Positions 1 to 13,551 are shown, counted from the first letter of the stretch. The stretch: 64,000 bases of DNA from Cucumis sativus (GCF_000004075.3 NC_026657.2:10664001-10728000); one strand, 5' to 3'. A program made the numbers and translations. The notes: generated from the letters alone by a model not told the origin.

Positions 1-2304
1 TCCCTGGCTCTATCAACAGCAGTTAATATAGCAGGGCGTATTGTTGTGTTGTGATAAGCATAATAAAACCCATGGTGCACCTGAGGTAAGAAAAGAACGG
101 AAGTTAATGCTTTTCTCTCTAACTGCTCAACATTGAGTTTTTAGTAAAATAATGAGATAAAGAGTCTCTTCGAGGACTGGGGTCCAAATTCAATTTGCAG
201 TACTGTAACTAAAAAAATAGAAAATATATAAATTAATGAAAATCAAATAAGAAATAAGAAACATAACTATATAAATAGAAGGCTAATTTGGAAAAACTCA
301 AAGTTGAACAAAAGAGAATTCTATTAACCAATAAATTTTAAATTTTCAACTCCTTAATGCGAGTAAGCCACTGCTGATCGTGAACTTCATATTCCTTTAT
401 AAATTAAATATTTTAGAACCTCAGTTAGGTTCACTGGAGGATTTAGTATAGGTCTATGGCCTCCCCCAACTTTATGCTCTTTATATAATATATATAGAAA
501 AAACTGAATAATACTGATACCAATGGTTAGGTTCTATCTTTCTGTAGGACTTCAAATAGACTCCATGGCTGCAATTCTATTCTTTTCAATTTGTCGTCTT
601 TTAAAAATCTAACCCAAGTCCATCTCTCCACACTCCTTGTGCTGGCTTAATCTTTCAATAATCAATATGATATAAAAAACAATATCACCCCAACAATCAA
701 ATTTTGAGGATCTAAACATGCACCAGAAGTAACTTTACCCAGAGCACTCCTTCTGTACTATCATAGATATGGATTTAAGCAAGCACAGGAAGAATGATTG
801 GATGACCTTACCAATTAAGAGAGAATAGAGTGGAAAGATCTACAACTTTTCGAAGTCTAATGAAAAGAACTAAGAACCTAATGGAGCTTCTAGAGTATTC
901 AATCTAGATAGCAAAGAACTCACAGTCAGCGGTAACTTTACCTCTAGTACATTCTAAAGAACAGATAACAGAAAAAATTCACCATACAAACCATTGAATC
1001 CGGCATGCCAGGGTACATCAAGTCAAGCTGCTTCCAGTATAGGTCTTCAATCCAGTTCTGTATGCTGGAAATAAAGTTCAACGTATAGAGTAGAGTCAAT
1101 ACAACCATCACCAACCCCCAAACATCAGATGTTTTATTTATCTAATCCTAGTCAACAAATAATATGATTACTTAGTTTCATAAAATAGAAAGCACGGACA
1201 GGTTCAAAAAAGCAAAATTTCAGTAGCGTGATTTTCATGGGCATTGTTCACCGTTGGCAGAAAATTCTATTAGGTATTTCCGAAGTATCATCATAAACCA
1301 CAAAAATAAATCAATGCATCACCCATGTATAGTGATACTTTAGATTGAAAAAGTATTTTCCATATTCTCAATTGCGAAATGCAAGAGTTTGATACCACAA
1401 GAAAAAGGAAGCTATTTGTCTAATAATGAAAAAATAATCCATGTATATGAAAATTTTCACCCTGATAAACCTCTCTATTCATCACCTGTTTTCTTGAGTT
1501 CCTCTAAAAGCAATAATGAGAGCATTAAGACTCTTTGCTACTCCAACGTATCCCTGAAGTAAAGAAAAAAAAAGAATATCACAACAATAAATGACAATCA
1601 AGCTTAATTATTATAGACCTAAAAACCATCCAATGAAATATACCTGTAGGCAGTGCTGGACATCAACAATCAGTTCTATAACTTCAAACCCCTGAATCCA
1701 TTGAAAAAGAGCATAAGTGCTGATCGTTTTGACTAAAAGAGTCTCAACACTCAACAAATACAATATATAACTATCACAGAGTAAAATATTTTGTATTTCA
1801 GTATTTGTCCACATCCAATCAATACCATTAGATTACCAAGTACCTGAGTCAGGTCATCACATCTTGTGCATGTCCAAGTAAACAGTTCCGTTAAATCAGA
1901 TATGTATGCCTGCAATCAGAAATTGCTTCATTCGAGCGAATAACGCAACGACAATGACCACATAAAATGAAGAACACGAGAAGCGCCAAGCATCAAAAGA
2001 CAAAACATACCGCAGAAGCATATTCCACCAAGATTTCGGCAAGAGTATGGTTAAAGGAAATAGCATCATCGCTGTGCTTGTGGTTCAATCTGAGCTCTGA
2101 ATTTGAAGAGTTCAAGGCCAATATTAGACGACCTCCAAGTTTCACCGAACAAAAATAAATGAACTAACATGCACACTATGTTACAACATTTAATAATCAA
2201 AACAACCAAGAAAAAACAAACAAGTTTAACATATTACCCCTTCCGACGGAAAAAACGATCAGGCAAGCAAAAATCGCCACTGTCAACCATCTATGCCGCT
2301 CCAT
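1..2304 (-). CDS. Class 3 (fungal-type) lipase, alpha/beta-hydrolase, 3' part outside window
   Basis: Predicted secreted or endomembrane triacylglycerol-type lipase of the plant class 3 lipase family. Seven exons join in frame on the minus strand: 2304-2238, 2096-2011, 1909-1844, 1691-1644, 1553-1486, 1064-992 and 80-1, all with GT-AG borders. They give 162 residues plus two bases. Residues 1-22 (start MERHRWLTV) form a hydrophobic signal peptide. Then come a segment ending in the family-typical LVEYASA, a TWTCTRC cysteine pair, the strand IIAFRGT, IQNWIEDL, and VHHGFYYAYH at the right place for the lipase core. The nucleophile elbow GxSxG and the rest of the triad lie beyond position 1, so catalytic competence cannot be judged. 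The start was chosen because an ATG further upstream in the same frame would bury the signal peptide, and because the exon 1 donor at 2237/2236 keeps frame with exon 2. Family closeness to Arabidopsis At5g18640 is from memory. Confidence 0.9.
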
Positions 2305-3298
2305 AGTCCAGAAAACTAAAAGAAACATAATAACAAAAGAAAAATTCAAAACACGGAAAGACAGTGCAAGGCGATCAAAAGGACAATCACCAACACCTAT
2401 GACACCAAGCAAAGAGCAACCGAAATTCGAGCGTCAAATTGCAGCAATTGAATTCAACTCACAAAATCAGAACCACGTTCCAGAATAAGGAAAATTAATT
2501 GAAATAAAGAAGAATTATCAAGAGGAAATGAATTACAAAATTGAACAAACTTGGAAAAGGAGAAAAACAGGCCGAAGATTATGCGGTTCGGCCGATGATC
2601 GCAACGTTAAAGCACCGGCGTCGGCACCGGCTTCAATCAAGGAAAAAGGAATGCCGCGTCATGCGTGCCGAAGGAGCTAGACGAGTGCAATCAGTTCTTG
2701 CCGGAGAAGGAAAGGGAAATCTTCTGCAAACAAACGGAGGAAGCTTAGCAAAACGGAGAACGACGGAAAACGACTTAAGAAGCCGATGATTTACGAAAAA
2801 ATAAAACTTGAGATTTGAAATTACCGAAAACGCACTTTCTTTTGGGTTATTTACGCCTTTACCATCCCGTTTGAGCCAGCTAATTCTACGATCAATTTAT
2901 TTTTCTTTAATTACTATATGAGTTTAAGATTTTAACACATGATTGAGAAAAGATATTAACTCTTTTGATAGAAACCTTCCACCAAAACATCATGAGAATT
3001 ACTACTAAGTGAAGGGTTTGATTTTCGTCTCTCAATTTTTAATTTTATTTTTGTATGAGTGGATGACGTAGAACATATGAGCATGTTGCATCTTTTTTCG
3101 ATTTGAATACAGTTGAACAAGTCAATACATGTATAATTAGTTATGAATTCTCTCCTTTGACATGTTGTTGAACACATAAAGATAACAATACTTAATCTTA
3201 CATACATATTTAGGTTACTACTTTCGTGCATTTTTTAAATAACAAAAGGAACAAAATAAAACACACCCATTTATAACTAATCACCATGTATTTATTAA

Positions 3299-3402
3299 TC
3301 TACAAAACTTTGATATCTTTTTTAAAAATTCATTAATCTATTATACACAATCTACAAAACTTTGATATCTTTTTTAAAAATTCATTAATCTATTATACAC
3401 AA
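3299..3402. repeat. Perfect tandem duplication, 2 x 52 bp
   Basis: Bases 3299-3350 and 3351-3402 are identical, each beginning TCTACAAAACTTTGATATC. The absence of differences in an otherwise diverging AT-rich spacer suggests a recent duplication, or an assembly artefact. No coding content. Confidence 0.9.
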
Positions 3403-4333
3403 AGACCCATACATATAATTATATTTTTTAAAAAAATTTAATGACCACATAGAGTCAAATCTCAAAATTTAAAGAGCCACCTGTCATTTAACTTATGTGT
3501 GTGTGTGGTCATAGATAGATCTCATATGAAATGTCCATTTTATCCCACTCTTTTCCATTTCTGTTTCATTCATTTCCAAAAGATCCATATAAAAAGAAGT
3601 TTCTCAATATGTTTTGAGGGAAAATTATTAAAAAGTACTCTAACAATGGATATGCTCAGAATATCCCATACATATAAGTTTCAAGGGAAAAAAAGATAAA
3701 CCATTTGATTCCATTTCCAAGTTTATCAAATAAAATTCATTTAATCCCATCAATAATTTCAAAATCTCAAACAAATTATGGCAATTAAATTGACAAAATT
3801 ACTAAACAAATTCTATAAATTTTAAACAATTCTAAAAAGAACAATTAGAAATGTGATTTTCCATTTTTTTGTTCTTTTGTTCTTTTTGAATGTTTTTCTA
3901 ATTTAATTAATACTTAAAAAAAGTGTATAATTAGATATATTACAAATGGCTAGCAGATCAAAGAATCCTTTAAAAACAAAACAATTATACTGTTTTTCTC
4001 CACTTGTGTGTATTCAATTAAGGATCTAACTTTTGATGAAAAAGAGCTTAAAAGGTAGACTTATAAAGCTAATTTAAAACATCAGAGAAGAGAGTATCTG
4101 TGTACACTTGAAATGAACGCTTGAAACTTACTTGGTTATCAACATGGTTGTCCCTAATAAACATGGGATGCTTGTTCGAAATCAACGTCTCTATATACAA
4201 TCAATAGAGATAACACATACTGTGTATATATATATTTTTCTCTCGTACATTCAACAGCATAGAAAAATAAAGAAATCAAAGATTGACCACATTCTTTCGA
4301 TTTTCTCCAATGATATTTTAGGGGAGGGAGATT

Positions 4334-4496
4334 CATACATCCAACGGTGTGAAAATAAAAGGCACGTTTGTTTCAACCTCTAATAATTTGTCAACAGCAT
4401 AAAAGAAATAAAGTTATATAGCCAGTGGAAAGAAGAGAAGAAAAATTATTGTATTTGGTCAGCAAGTGTCTGCCCCTAATAACCGTTGGATGTATG
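4334..4496. repeat. 15-bp exact inverted repeat pair in a partly duplicated spacer
   Basis: CATACATCCAACGGT at 4334-4348 is the exact reverse complement of 4482-4496. A third related copy (ACATCCAACGATAC) lies near 4544. The flanks also share CCCTAATAA and AATAATTT words, so the stretch about 4130-4600 looks like a diverged duplication or the remains of a small fold-back element. No flanking target-site duplication was found. Confidence 0.55.
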
Positions 4497-5213
4497 TCAC
4501 CTACCATTTGATACAAGTTTCGAATACTATAGTTTCTATCCTACATCCAACGATACAGAAGTGTCAGTCACATTGTTCTAACCTCATCCAATAATTTCTG
4601 GAGAAGAGAGAGAGAGATTACGCGAGTTAACGAAACACAAACTAAGAAAGATGGAAGAGAGGGAGAGAATGAACAGCAAACCTTTGTGTATAAGCCGAAA
4701 GCATGACCAACTGTGACTCAGAGAGAATCCATATAAGAAAGGGATTTGTAAGACTAAGAAGAAAGAAGTGAACTTATAGCCATAAGTAACAATGGAAACC
4801 CCACACCAAACTCACTACTTTTTCCAATACTCATTCCTATTCTCACCATGAAATTTCAGACACCTCTAAAATTTACATGGTTTAATCAGGAACCAACCAA
4901 CCAACCAACCTACGCTCGATGCATCGATTTGATTACCATTCTCCCTCTTTTTTTTTACCTCACCATTGTTTTCCACACTCATAGAAGAACCACCAGCAAC
5001 AACAGTAAAACTTGGATGCAATTGATACTAGAAAAAATTTTATTTTCTGGGTTGGACTTGCAAATGGAAGATGATACCTGTAGTTCTGTAATCTGAATCT
5101 TTCCTTCCTCTTCTTCCTGCAATTTTTACCTGTAGTCTAGTAGGCACTGGCAACTTCATTTCCTATCAGAAGATCAAGCACAATGTGACATGGAACTTCA
5201 AGCTTCTTCTATT

Positions 5214-8200
5214 TCATTCTTGTGAACCGTCAAAGCTGCCTTGCGCATTTGCTCTCTTTCTCTCTCTCCAGTTTTCACCCCATACTTTTGCTTCTGCAAC
5301 TGCACGTTCTCTGTTTAGGTCACGGTTCCTTGGCGTTTCCCTTGCTCTCCCAGCATATACAGGACTGTCTCGCAGAGATTCTTGTCGTTCTAGCTCATCC
5401 AATCCCCATTTTCGACCAGATCCGCCTCCAGTGTCAATTTTGCTCAGCTCTGTACCTCCACAACTCAATTCCCTATGGAAGTCTTTCTTTCGGTAATCAG
5501 GTGAGTTTCTGTAGTTCGATGGGGAACCACGCCCTCGTCCACGCTCATCAGGGCTATCCAGTCCATCAGGAAAACTTCTTCGTTCATCTCGAGCTCGTGG
5601 AGTAGAACCACCCATTCGATTACTTTGAGAAGCAGCTGCATTAGGATCATAAGTTTGGGAAGCTAAATAGGTCAAAGCAGTAACAACGTCCCCGATTAGA
5701 GGTCTTGTTGCAGCCTGCTCCTGCAAGCACATTGCTGCAACTGCCAATGCCTGGTAAAGTCCCCGCATGGGATATCGACCTTGCAATAGTGGATCAGCCA
5801 TCTTAGGGAACTTCCGTCGATCTTTAAAAAGTGGCCGAGCCTGTATACCATTTGAAAGAAAAAGGCCTGAGTAATTAATTTAAACAGAAACGTACAAAGA
5901 ATGAAATCAATAAAGAAAAGCGTTGGGCATACTCACCCATGCAACAAGATTGTGCTCCCCTGGACCTCTGGTATTATCGATTGCCTTGCGTCCTGTGATA
6001 AGTTCTAAAAAGACAACTCCAAAACTATATACATCCGATTTGAGAGTGAGTTGGCCAGTCATGGCATACTCTGGAGCACAGTAACCATACGTTCCCATCA
6101 CTCTCGTTGAGACATGAGTCTTATCACCAACTGGACCCAATTTTGCAAGACCAAAATCTGACAGCTTGGGGTGGTAGCCTTCGTCAAGAAGAATATTAGA
6201 TGACTTCAAGTCTCGATATATAACAGGGGGATTTGCTTTGTCGTGCAAATATTCCAATCCTTTCGCAGCACCAGCTGCAATCTTCATTCTGGTATTCCAA
6301 TCCAAGGGCTCCTTGTCTGGTGGAAGATCTGAAAAATAGGTATGAAAGATAATCAGAAAGGTTTTCAAGAATACAAATTGATGTCTATAATACTAAAGCT
6401 TCAGGAGAACCGCAAAATTTGTAAAGATTGCAAAACAGTTGTATGATTACAGAAACCAAGAAAGGGCAACAAATGAGTCGGCATTTTGAACACCATGAAT
6501 TGTTCACTTGTGCCTAATTTCATCGCATCAATGAACTGAAGGAATATGTTTCTCATAGAAAATAATAACAAAAATAAAACTTTAGTTAAGTTGCCTAATC
6601 TAACATGCTTAGATTGGTTCAGTTGGTCCACGAGTTACGTAAACTTGAACTAACAAAAATGATCCATTCAATGCTTTAACAAAGTGTGACCGAACATTGA
6701 AAATGGCATACTGGCTCTGCTACATTTCAGTGACATTCAATCCTTTGTCACTTCAAACAGTGAACAAAAACACATAATAAAGTAGGGCTTCAATTACCAA
6801 AAATAGGCCATAAGTTGAGTGACACACCAGAGAGGATAACTCCTAAATAAATGGTCAAACAGCATTATCCCAAACCACTTTTGTAGCTTTAGATTCTGAA
6901 TCACATGCTTTTATTGAAAGAAATCTCAATTAATAACCATATCTTAAGCATGTGATGGGAACCAAACACAAGATAAATTATCTATAAAACAGAACAAAAT
7001 TTGAGAGATCCAGTACTCTCAAGATGACTATCCCCAAAATTTGCTTATCCCCGACCCCCAACTCTCACTCTACTTATAACTACCAACTCTAACTAACTTG
7101 CTGAATGAATCTAATGCGTCAAGAATAGTCGATATAACTCCTAAAACAACTAGTATTTCCTTTAGAGCTAAACCTATGATTGTGCACTTCAAATAACTGG
7201 ACCTCCAAAACGGCACATTGGTAATATACTACTTCAGGGATACGTGGTTCAGATAATGCTTTCAGAATTGAAACTTAAGATTTGTTCCTTCCACAAGATG
7301 AACAGAAAAAAAAAAATGGTAGATATCGAAGTCGAACCGTGCAAATGATCTTCCAATGAACCCAATGGCATAAACTCATATACAAGAAGACGTTGGTCCC
7401 CGTCAGCACAATAGCCTATCAAGTTAACAAGATTTGGGTGATGCAACAGGCTTAGCATTAGAACCTCCACCAAAAACTCCCGATTTCCTTGAAGACCATT
7501 ACGGTCAAGCTGCTTCACAGCCACTACCTGCAAATTTCAAGGGAATTCGTTCAGAACTTACATATTCATGTCATAAACTTGCGAGAAAGTATGACCTAAC
7601 CTGTCCTGTGCTCTCCAGGCGACCTTTGTAAACCCTTCCAAACCCCCCTTCTCCCAGCAAGCATTCTGATCTAAAGTTCTTTGTGGCTGTTGCAAGCTCC
7701 CGAAATGTAAACGTTTGGGCTGCAATGTGTGCTGTTGTTCCATCCTTTTGAATGGTTGGCTCCTTCTTAGCATCAGATACACTCCGTGATTTTGATTTAT
7801 CTGTGAAAACTAGCAACTCAGACATAGTACTAACGATAATGACATACTAAACTACAAAAGTACGTCACTACTTAGCAAAATACCAATTCCACTTCTAGTA
7901 ACAAACAGAAAGATATAGGAAGTTAAATTCTAACATATCCATAAACTTCAACCAGATGCAAACCACAACATAACTCTGCAACGAGGTTCGCATAAGTCTA
8001 CTGAATTTGACATTTCCATTTCTTAAGCTGGTCATAGTATTGTGAATGTGCTTCGATTAACAACAGTGATGAGGGCTTTAATTAAGCTTGTCCAACTGAC
8101 AGATGAACACACATTTTGCCCTTTATATAGTTCTAAGCGTTTCCATGAACTACGCTTCCTACTCCATACAGTTCCTTCTAATAATCTAATTTAGTCAAAA

Positions 8201-8713
8201 GTTTCGCAAAATATCACCAATCAAAACCAATTGAGTTTAAAACATATTCCAAAACCATCCTCAGTCAAGAACAAAGCAGAAATTACCACAGAGAACACAA
8301 TGAGGAAGTAAACAAAACAGCACCAAAGACAACAAGGGTCCCAAAAACACAAACCCAATAATTCAAAAAGAAAACAACCCACAAGAACCAAACGAAACGC
8401 CATTCAATTGTTCAGATCAAAAATTGTCCCAAAAACCTATCAACAACAAAAACTCGAAGAACCACCAAAAATTGGCAGAGTTCAAGAAAGCCACAGCTCA
8501 AATAACAAAGAAAAGGAACAAAAACCCTACAGAATTAACCCCAGGAAATGAAGAGTACGCCATTGATTAAATCTCACCTGAGCCCACTCTGGTAACATGG
8601 TGAGACTGAGCGGTGGAGCCATCCTTAGCTGTATCCTTCTTAGTAGCTTCCTTCACACCATTACTACTACCATCTTCATCGGAGGATCCAAAACAAGGAA
8701 AACACCCACCCAT
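5214..8713 (-). CDS. PBL27: PBL27-like receptor-like cytoplasmic kinase (RLCK VII)
   Basis: Ser/Thr kinase acting at the plasma membrane. The Arabidopsis relative PBL27 links the chitin receptor CERK1 to a MAP kinase cascade. Five exons join in frame: 8713-8578, 7800-7601, 7527-7338, 6328-5937 and 5840-5214, giving 514 residues. The N-terminus [11 protein letters not shown] carries a myristoylation glycine and nearby cysteines suited to palmitoylation. Visible kinase motifs are the glycine loop GEGGFGRV (95-102), VAVK with Lys117, YRD with Asp215, DFG (233-235) and YCAPE (258-262). GDKTHVS (243-249) in the activation segment matches the protease-cleaved site of PBS1. A long Ser/Arg/Gly-rich tail ends GSFDGSQE. 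The tail and the linker QSHHVT...DKSKSR fit PBL27 better than PBS1 itself. The start is the ATG giving MGGC; an in-frame ATG 21 codons upstream would destroy the lipidation signal. Largest intron 6329-7337. Confidence 0.93.
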
Positions 8714-9089
8714 AATGAAAGAAAGAAAGAAAAAAAAGGAAGAAGAAAGAAAGAAAATCCACTGGAAAGAAGGCAATTAGAGCTAAATAAAAACCGATTC
8801 ATAATCATCCACCCAACCCTTAAAATTGGGCCTTCTTCCAGAAACTGTGAAAGAAAGCCATCTCGAAAAATCCATCAACACCCGTTTGTGTTGGTGGGTT
8901 TGAATTGTGGGTGGGCATTAAAGGGAAAGATCGCGAGCAACATGTCCGAGAAGCAGATCACCAAATCGAAGAAACTGACATCGTGGAAGAGTAGCAAGGT
9001 AAAGAGAAAGGAATGTGAATGTGAAAATGAAAACCTTTTTTTTCTATTATTATTTTAATTTATTTTAAATTTTAAATTTTGAAAAAGCC

Positions 9090-9120
9090 AAAAGAAAAAG
9101 AAAAAGAAAAAGAAAAAAAG
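9090..9120. repeat. (AAAAAG)n microsatellite in the kinase upstream region
   Basis: Imperfect run of AAAAAG units about 380 bp upstream of the kinase start codon. A similar short run lies near 23408-23428. Confidence 0.8.
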
Positions 9121-12100
9121 AGAGAAAGTAGATTAAGTAGAAAATAAGATATTTATATGAGGTATTGAATTGAAAGACCAAATCTGGGTGCAATTAATTT
9201 CTTAGTTGCAATTTGGAAAATTAAAAAATAATAATAATAAATCAATCAATCAAATTGTATAATTTTTCTTAAGGAAAAAGAAAATAATTATATAATTATA
9301 TAATTTGTATTTTATTTAAAATATTTTTTACGACGGGGGCAGGAGGAGTGGCAGGAGGGATTGGTAATAATAATGATCGCGGTCGGAGGGAGTGGGTCCT
9401 TGTGTGGAGCCACATTTGTGATGGACATTCTTAAGCACATGTTTTAAATCCTCTTTTTTATTCCCCTTCTTCCCCTCCTTCTATTATCCATTACCTATTT
9501 CGATAATTAGAATCTCCAATCGAATCTTCAATTTCTACAACCCAAGATCATCGAGTTAAGTAAATTCTTATTGAAATTGATTAAGATAGTTTTCATACTC
9601 ATTTTATAGTATAAATGTTTATTGAAATGAAAAGTTTAATTTACTTAAAATTAATGATAAATTATATTTATTAGAAGCATGTGTCTATTTTAATGTGACC
9701 ATAGCTTGATAGATGCATCAATAACCAATTAGAAGGTCGTGTATTTGTCCAATTTACATATATATATATATACTTTTTAATTTAAGAGTGGGTTTTGTTT
9801 ATGGCTAGTTTTAGTTGTACTCTCGTGTTTTTAAATTTATTTTAAAAATAACGCATGTTGAGCTTATGAAGTTGTGAAAAAAAACTAATGGTTCAATATT
9901 CCATTTTATTAATCTGACATTTGAATATAAGACAGTATGAATTAATTCACTTATAGAAGTTAAAAGTCTAATTTTGAAACAATATTTATAATTATGTTTT
10001 TCAAACATAGTTTATTGTAAATATGATGATAAATCTAAAGTTCTTAAAGTGATACAACTATTCTTTTAAAGTTTAAATTTATGCCACTCTTTTATCACGA
10101 AAAAATTTAAATTATTGATCGTTTAATTCAATTATATTTTCTAATTGTAACATTATTTTCTAAAAAGTACTTTTATTTGGATAGTGACTTATGTCTAATA
10201 TAGATTTTTTAAAATGTATTAATATTTTTAGAATGTTATATTTTATATTACAATAAAGTAAGATAAGCTAAGAGATTTGTAGTTTGATTATTGGTCTCTT
10301 CACCTACAACGTTATATTGTTTTTTAAAAAATACTTAGATTTGGAAAGTGACTTATGTTTATCATACAATATATATATTTTCGTGTGTGTATGATTAGTT
10401 TACTATTGTTTTTTAAATTATTATGGACTAAGAAAGAGATTTGAATCTAATACTTATGTGTGTCAACCCTTTGATAATAATTATTAAACATTGTAGATTG
10501 TATTTTATATTTATATTTGCTAAAATAAATGAAATATTACAATCTAAATATTGAAGGTTTAAGGTTTGTTGAGTGTGTGACATGACAAAATTAAAACATT
10601 TTTATTATTTTAAATCCAACTATATCACTATTCATGACTTAGAAACGTTTAAGTATATGTTTACAATATCGAACAAAAATTGAAACTTGAAATAGTATAA
10701 CAATGACTTGTAATTAAAGTTTTGATTTTTTGATAAATATGTTACTAAATTAATTTTAATCTTGCTATATATGAATAGATAGATAAATCTTTAATTTAGT
10801 AGGGTATTGATTTGAAAATCTACAAACCCGTCAAACACAAAATTAAGAATTTAGAGTTGTATTCATTTATTTATTGAAATTCTAAATATAACATCAAGCT
10901 GTTAATCATAATTTCGAAACTTTATAAACACATATAACACAAGTTTCTATATTGTTATTTTGTTCTACAATTTCTATTTGGTTCTACGATTAAAATGATT
11001 TGTTATATATACATATAAGTAGCATTGTGTAATAGTAGAAACATATTTGAATAGAAAATCACGTCATAGACCAAATGAAAATAGCCTAGAATAAGGTAAG
11101 AGTGAGAAGAAAAAGAAAGTGTTCACGGTTTTTCAAGCCTATGCAACGATGCTTAATCTAAGTCCACGTTGAGGTTGACTTACAAAACCCGTTGAAAAAG
11201 GAATATCACACAAAAGATATAGTTTAAAAAAAGCGAATCAGATTAAAAATTTTAACAAAGAAAATAACGAGATCAGCAACATGCATTTACTTCCATGAAA
11301 AAACCCCAGAAAAGTGAATCAATTTTTCACTACCCGTTACACTTATTTGATCGACTTAAGCATCATAGTTTACACGACAACTACTACATCATTATACATG
11401 TCTTTCTATTTTGCATATTGCTCTCTTATTTATTAACCATCAGTATTACGTACGTACACATAAAACACAACATACCCGATCTAAATTTGTCTAAATTTTC
11501 ACATTCCAAAACTCTTATTTTAGCCTTGGACCCCAAACACTATCACTATTTTCTTCTATTCTGATAACGGAGATTAAAAAATCCCACAATTGATTTCACA
11601 TATTTGTAAAATTGTTTGAAGTTGAAATAACCAAATTTAGAAACATAAATCTTTTTCTATATCTTTCCTTTTTGTGTGTTGTAGAAGATGATTTGGGGGT
11701 TATCTTTTTTGATGGGGTTTTGTCCATATCCTTTGAATCAAATTGCTCCATTGTTCCATATCCATTTTATATATATTTGAGGAATATGTGACATTAATTA
11801 TTAAATTTTGTTACATATATTTCATTTCAATTTTAAAGCTATATATAGCTACCCTATTAAGTTGTCCACCTTATGTGTGAAAAAATAAAATAAAAAAGAG
11901 AATATATATAGAGGGGGAATCAATTCCATCTTATAATTAGGCATGGTGAGAATTTTTCTATTTTTGGAGAAAATATATTTTGGCATTTTCACTTTTTTTT
12001 TTTATATATATAATTCTAATTGGATGCAATAATTATAACTTGAAAAAACGTGACACATCAATAGACTAAAAGTGAAAAAAATATAGCTTTGGAATGGAAG

Positions 12101-12716
12101 ACTACCTTAGTAAATAATGCTATTTTTTTGCCCTATCAAAACTTTTTTTTTTTTTGGCTTTATTTTATATTTACATAAATCAGAAAAATTATTCCAATAA
12201 TTCATCTCTATCATATGTTTTCTTAAATAGAATTATATATATATAAAAAAATGTAGGTGCATGTTTGACACAAAACAAAATTTAAAGGTAAAACTAGGTC
12301 GTTTGGCTTGAGTTCAAGTAATTTTAAATGGACTTAGTTGGTTTTTATGTTATATATATCATATTTATCAGGTAATTAAATTTTGTTTTAAAATTAATAA
12401 TAAGTTGATGTTAATTTGTTGAGATATCAATTATTTGTTAGAGTTTGAATTTGGTAGAAAAATTATTATTAGGTTGGTGGTCATCCTGGATTCAACTTCA
12501 TAGTTAATTATTGAGACTTTTAGTATCTTTTTACCTATATGGCACATCATGATGGTTTGGACATACTTTTTTTTAAACTCTTAATAGATAAAAACCTAGA
12601 AGTTTAGGGGCTAAACTTGTAATTAAAGTCTGTCTTGATAATGAATTTTTTATTTTGGTTATATGTGTTTAAAATGTATGTTTTGTTTTTCCTGGTTTGA
12701 CAACAATAAACATTTA

Positions 12717-13058
12717 GGTCTGTTTGGTTCGTGATTAATTTTTATTTTTTCGTTTTCAAAAAAAAAATTAAAATGTGTTTGGTTACTTGATTTTAACAAC
12801 AATTTAAAAAACAACACGTGAAATAAAAATTTCGAAAACAATAAATTGTTGTTAGATCTTGTTTTTAGAAATAGTGAACTTGAGATACATCGTTTTATTT
12901 TTAAATTAACAGTCAAACACAAATTTAAATTTTAAAATTTTAGATTAAAACGAAACGTATTTTTTAATATTGTAAAAACGAACCATTTGTTTTTATTTTT
13001 GACTTACTTCTTTGTTTTTCAAAATATTTTTTTTTTGGACCAAAGAACCAAATGGACC
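12717..13058. mobile_element. Tourist/PIF-Harbinger-like MITE, 342 bp
   Basis: Begins GGTCTGTTTGGTTC and ends GAACCAAATGGACC, whose reverse complement GGTCCATTTGGTTC matches the start at 12 of 14 positions. Both ends are flanked by TTA (12714-12716 and 13059-13061), the three-base target duplication typical of PIF/Harbinger and Tourist elements. The interior is AT-rich with no coding capacity, so it would depend on a transposase encoded elsewhere. Ends and target sites are seen directly; assignment to the superfamily is inferred from them. Confidence 0.8.
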
Positions 13059-13551
13059 TTAATCTTAGATAAATTTAAAAACAAAAACAAAGCCGTTTTT
13101 AGAAAACTTAACTTGGCAACAATAAAATAAAATAAGAAAAACTGGAATAGTATTTATGAACTTAATTATAATAATAAAAGAAACAAATAGTTATCCAATG
13201 CAACAAATTTAAGCAATTCATAACCATTTTATTTTTTAAATTAAGTATATAGAGACTGCTTTAACCTTCATTTTTTTTTTTTATACATTTTACACTTGAT
13301 TTTAAAAACTAAGTTAAAATTTGAAAACTAAAAAATTAATTATAGAAATGTTGTTTTTTATTTTGGAAATTTGACTAAAAGTTCAACAATTGTATTCCAT
13401 TTTCACAAACGAAATGGCTATCACACCAACCCTATTTACTTATATACTTTTTTTAAAAAGATTTACTATGCATAAATTGAAGAGTGCCAACTACTTTGGA
13501 AAAATCAATTTTAATCTAACCAGTCCAATTGAATTCAAACTTTCTCCTTTT

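Larger units (their letters stand above)
2305..5213. other. Intergenic: lipase 5' leader/promoter and PBL27-like 3' side
   Basis: No convincing protein gene. About 2305-2800 is richer in G and C than its surroundings and reads as the 5' untranslated leader of the minus-strand lipase. The remainder is AT-rich. It holds a perfect 52-bp tandem duplication (3299-3402) and a region at 4130-4600 with related, partly inverted segments. The last few hundred bases before 5214 are the likely 3' untranslated region of the kinase gene. Open frames here are short and have no recognisable domain. Confidence 0.6.

Noticed and set aside
2541..2789. 82-codon basic open frame on the plus strand
   Set aside because: It lies antisense to the GC-richer 5' leader of the lipase gene and shows no domain.
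5222..5605. 127-codon plus-strand open frame
   Set aside because: Antisense shadow of the last exon of the PBL27-like kinase.
11295..11564. 89-codon open frame with a hydrophobic stretch
   Set aside because: Composition is that of random AT-rich DNA and it resembles no family I know.
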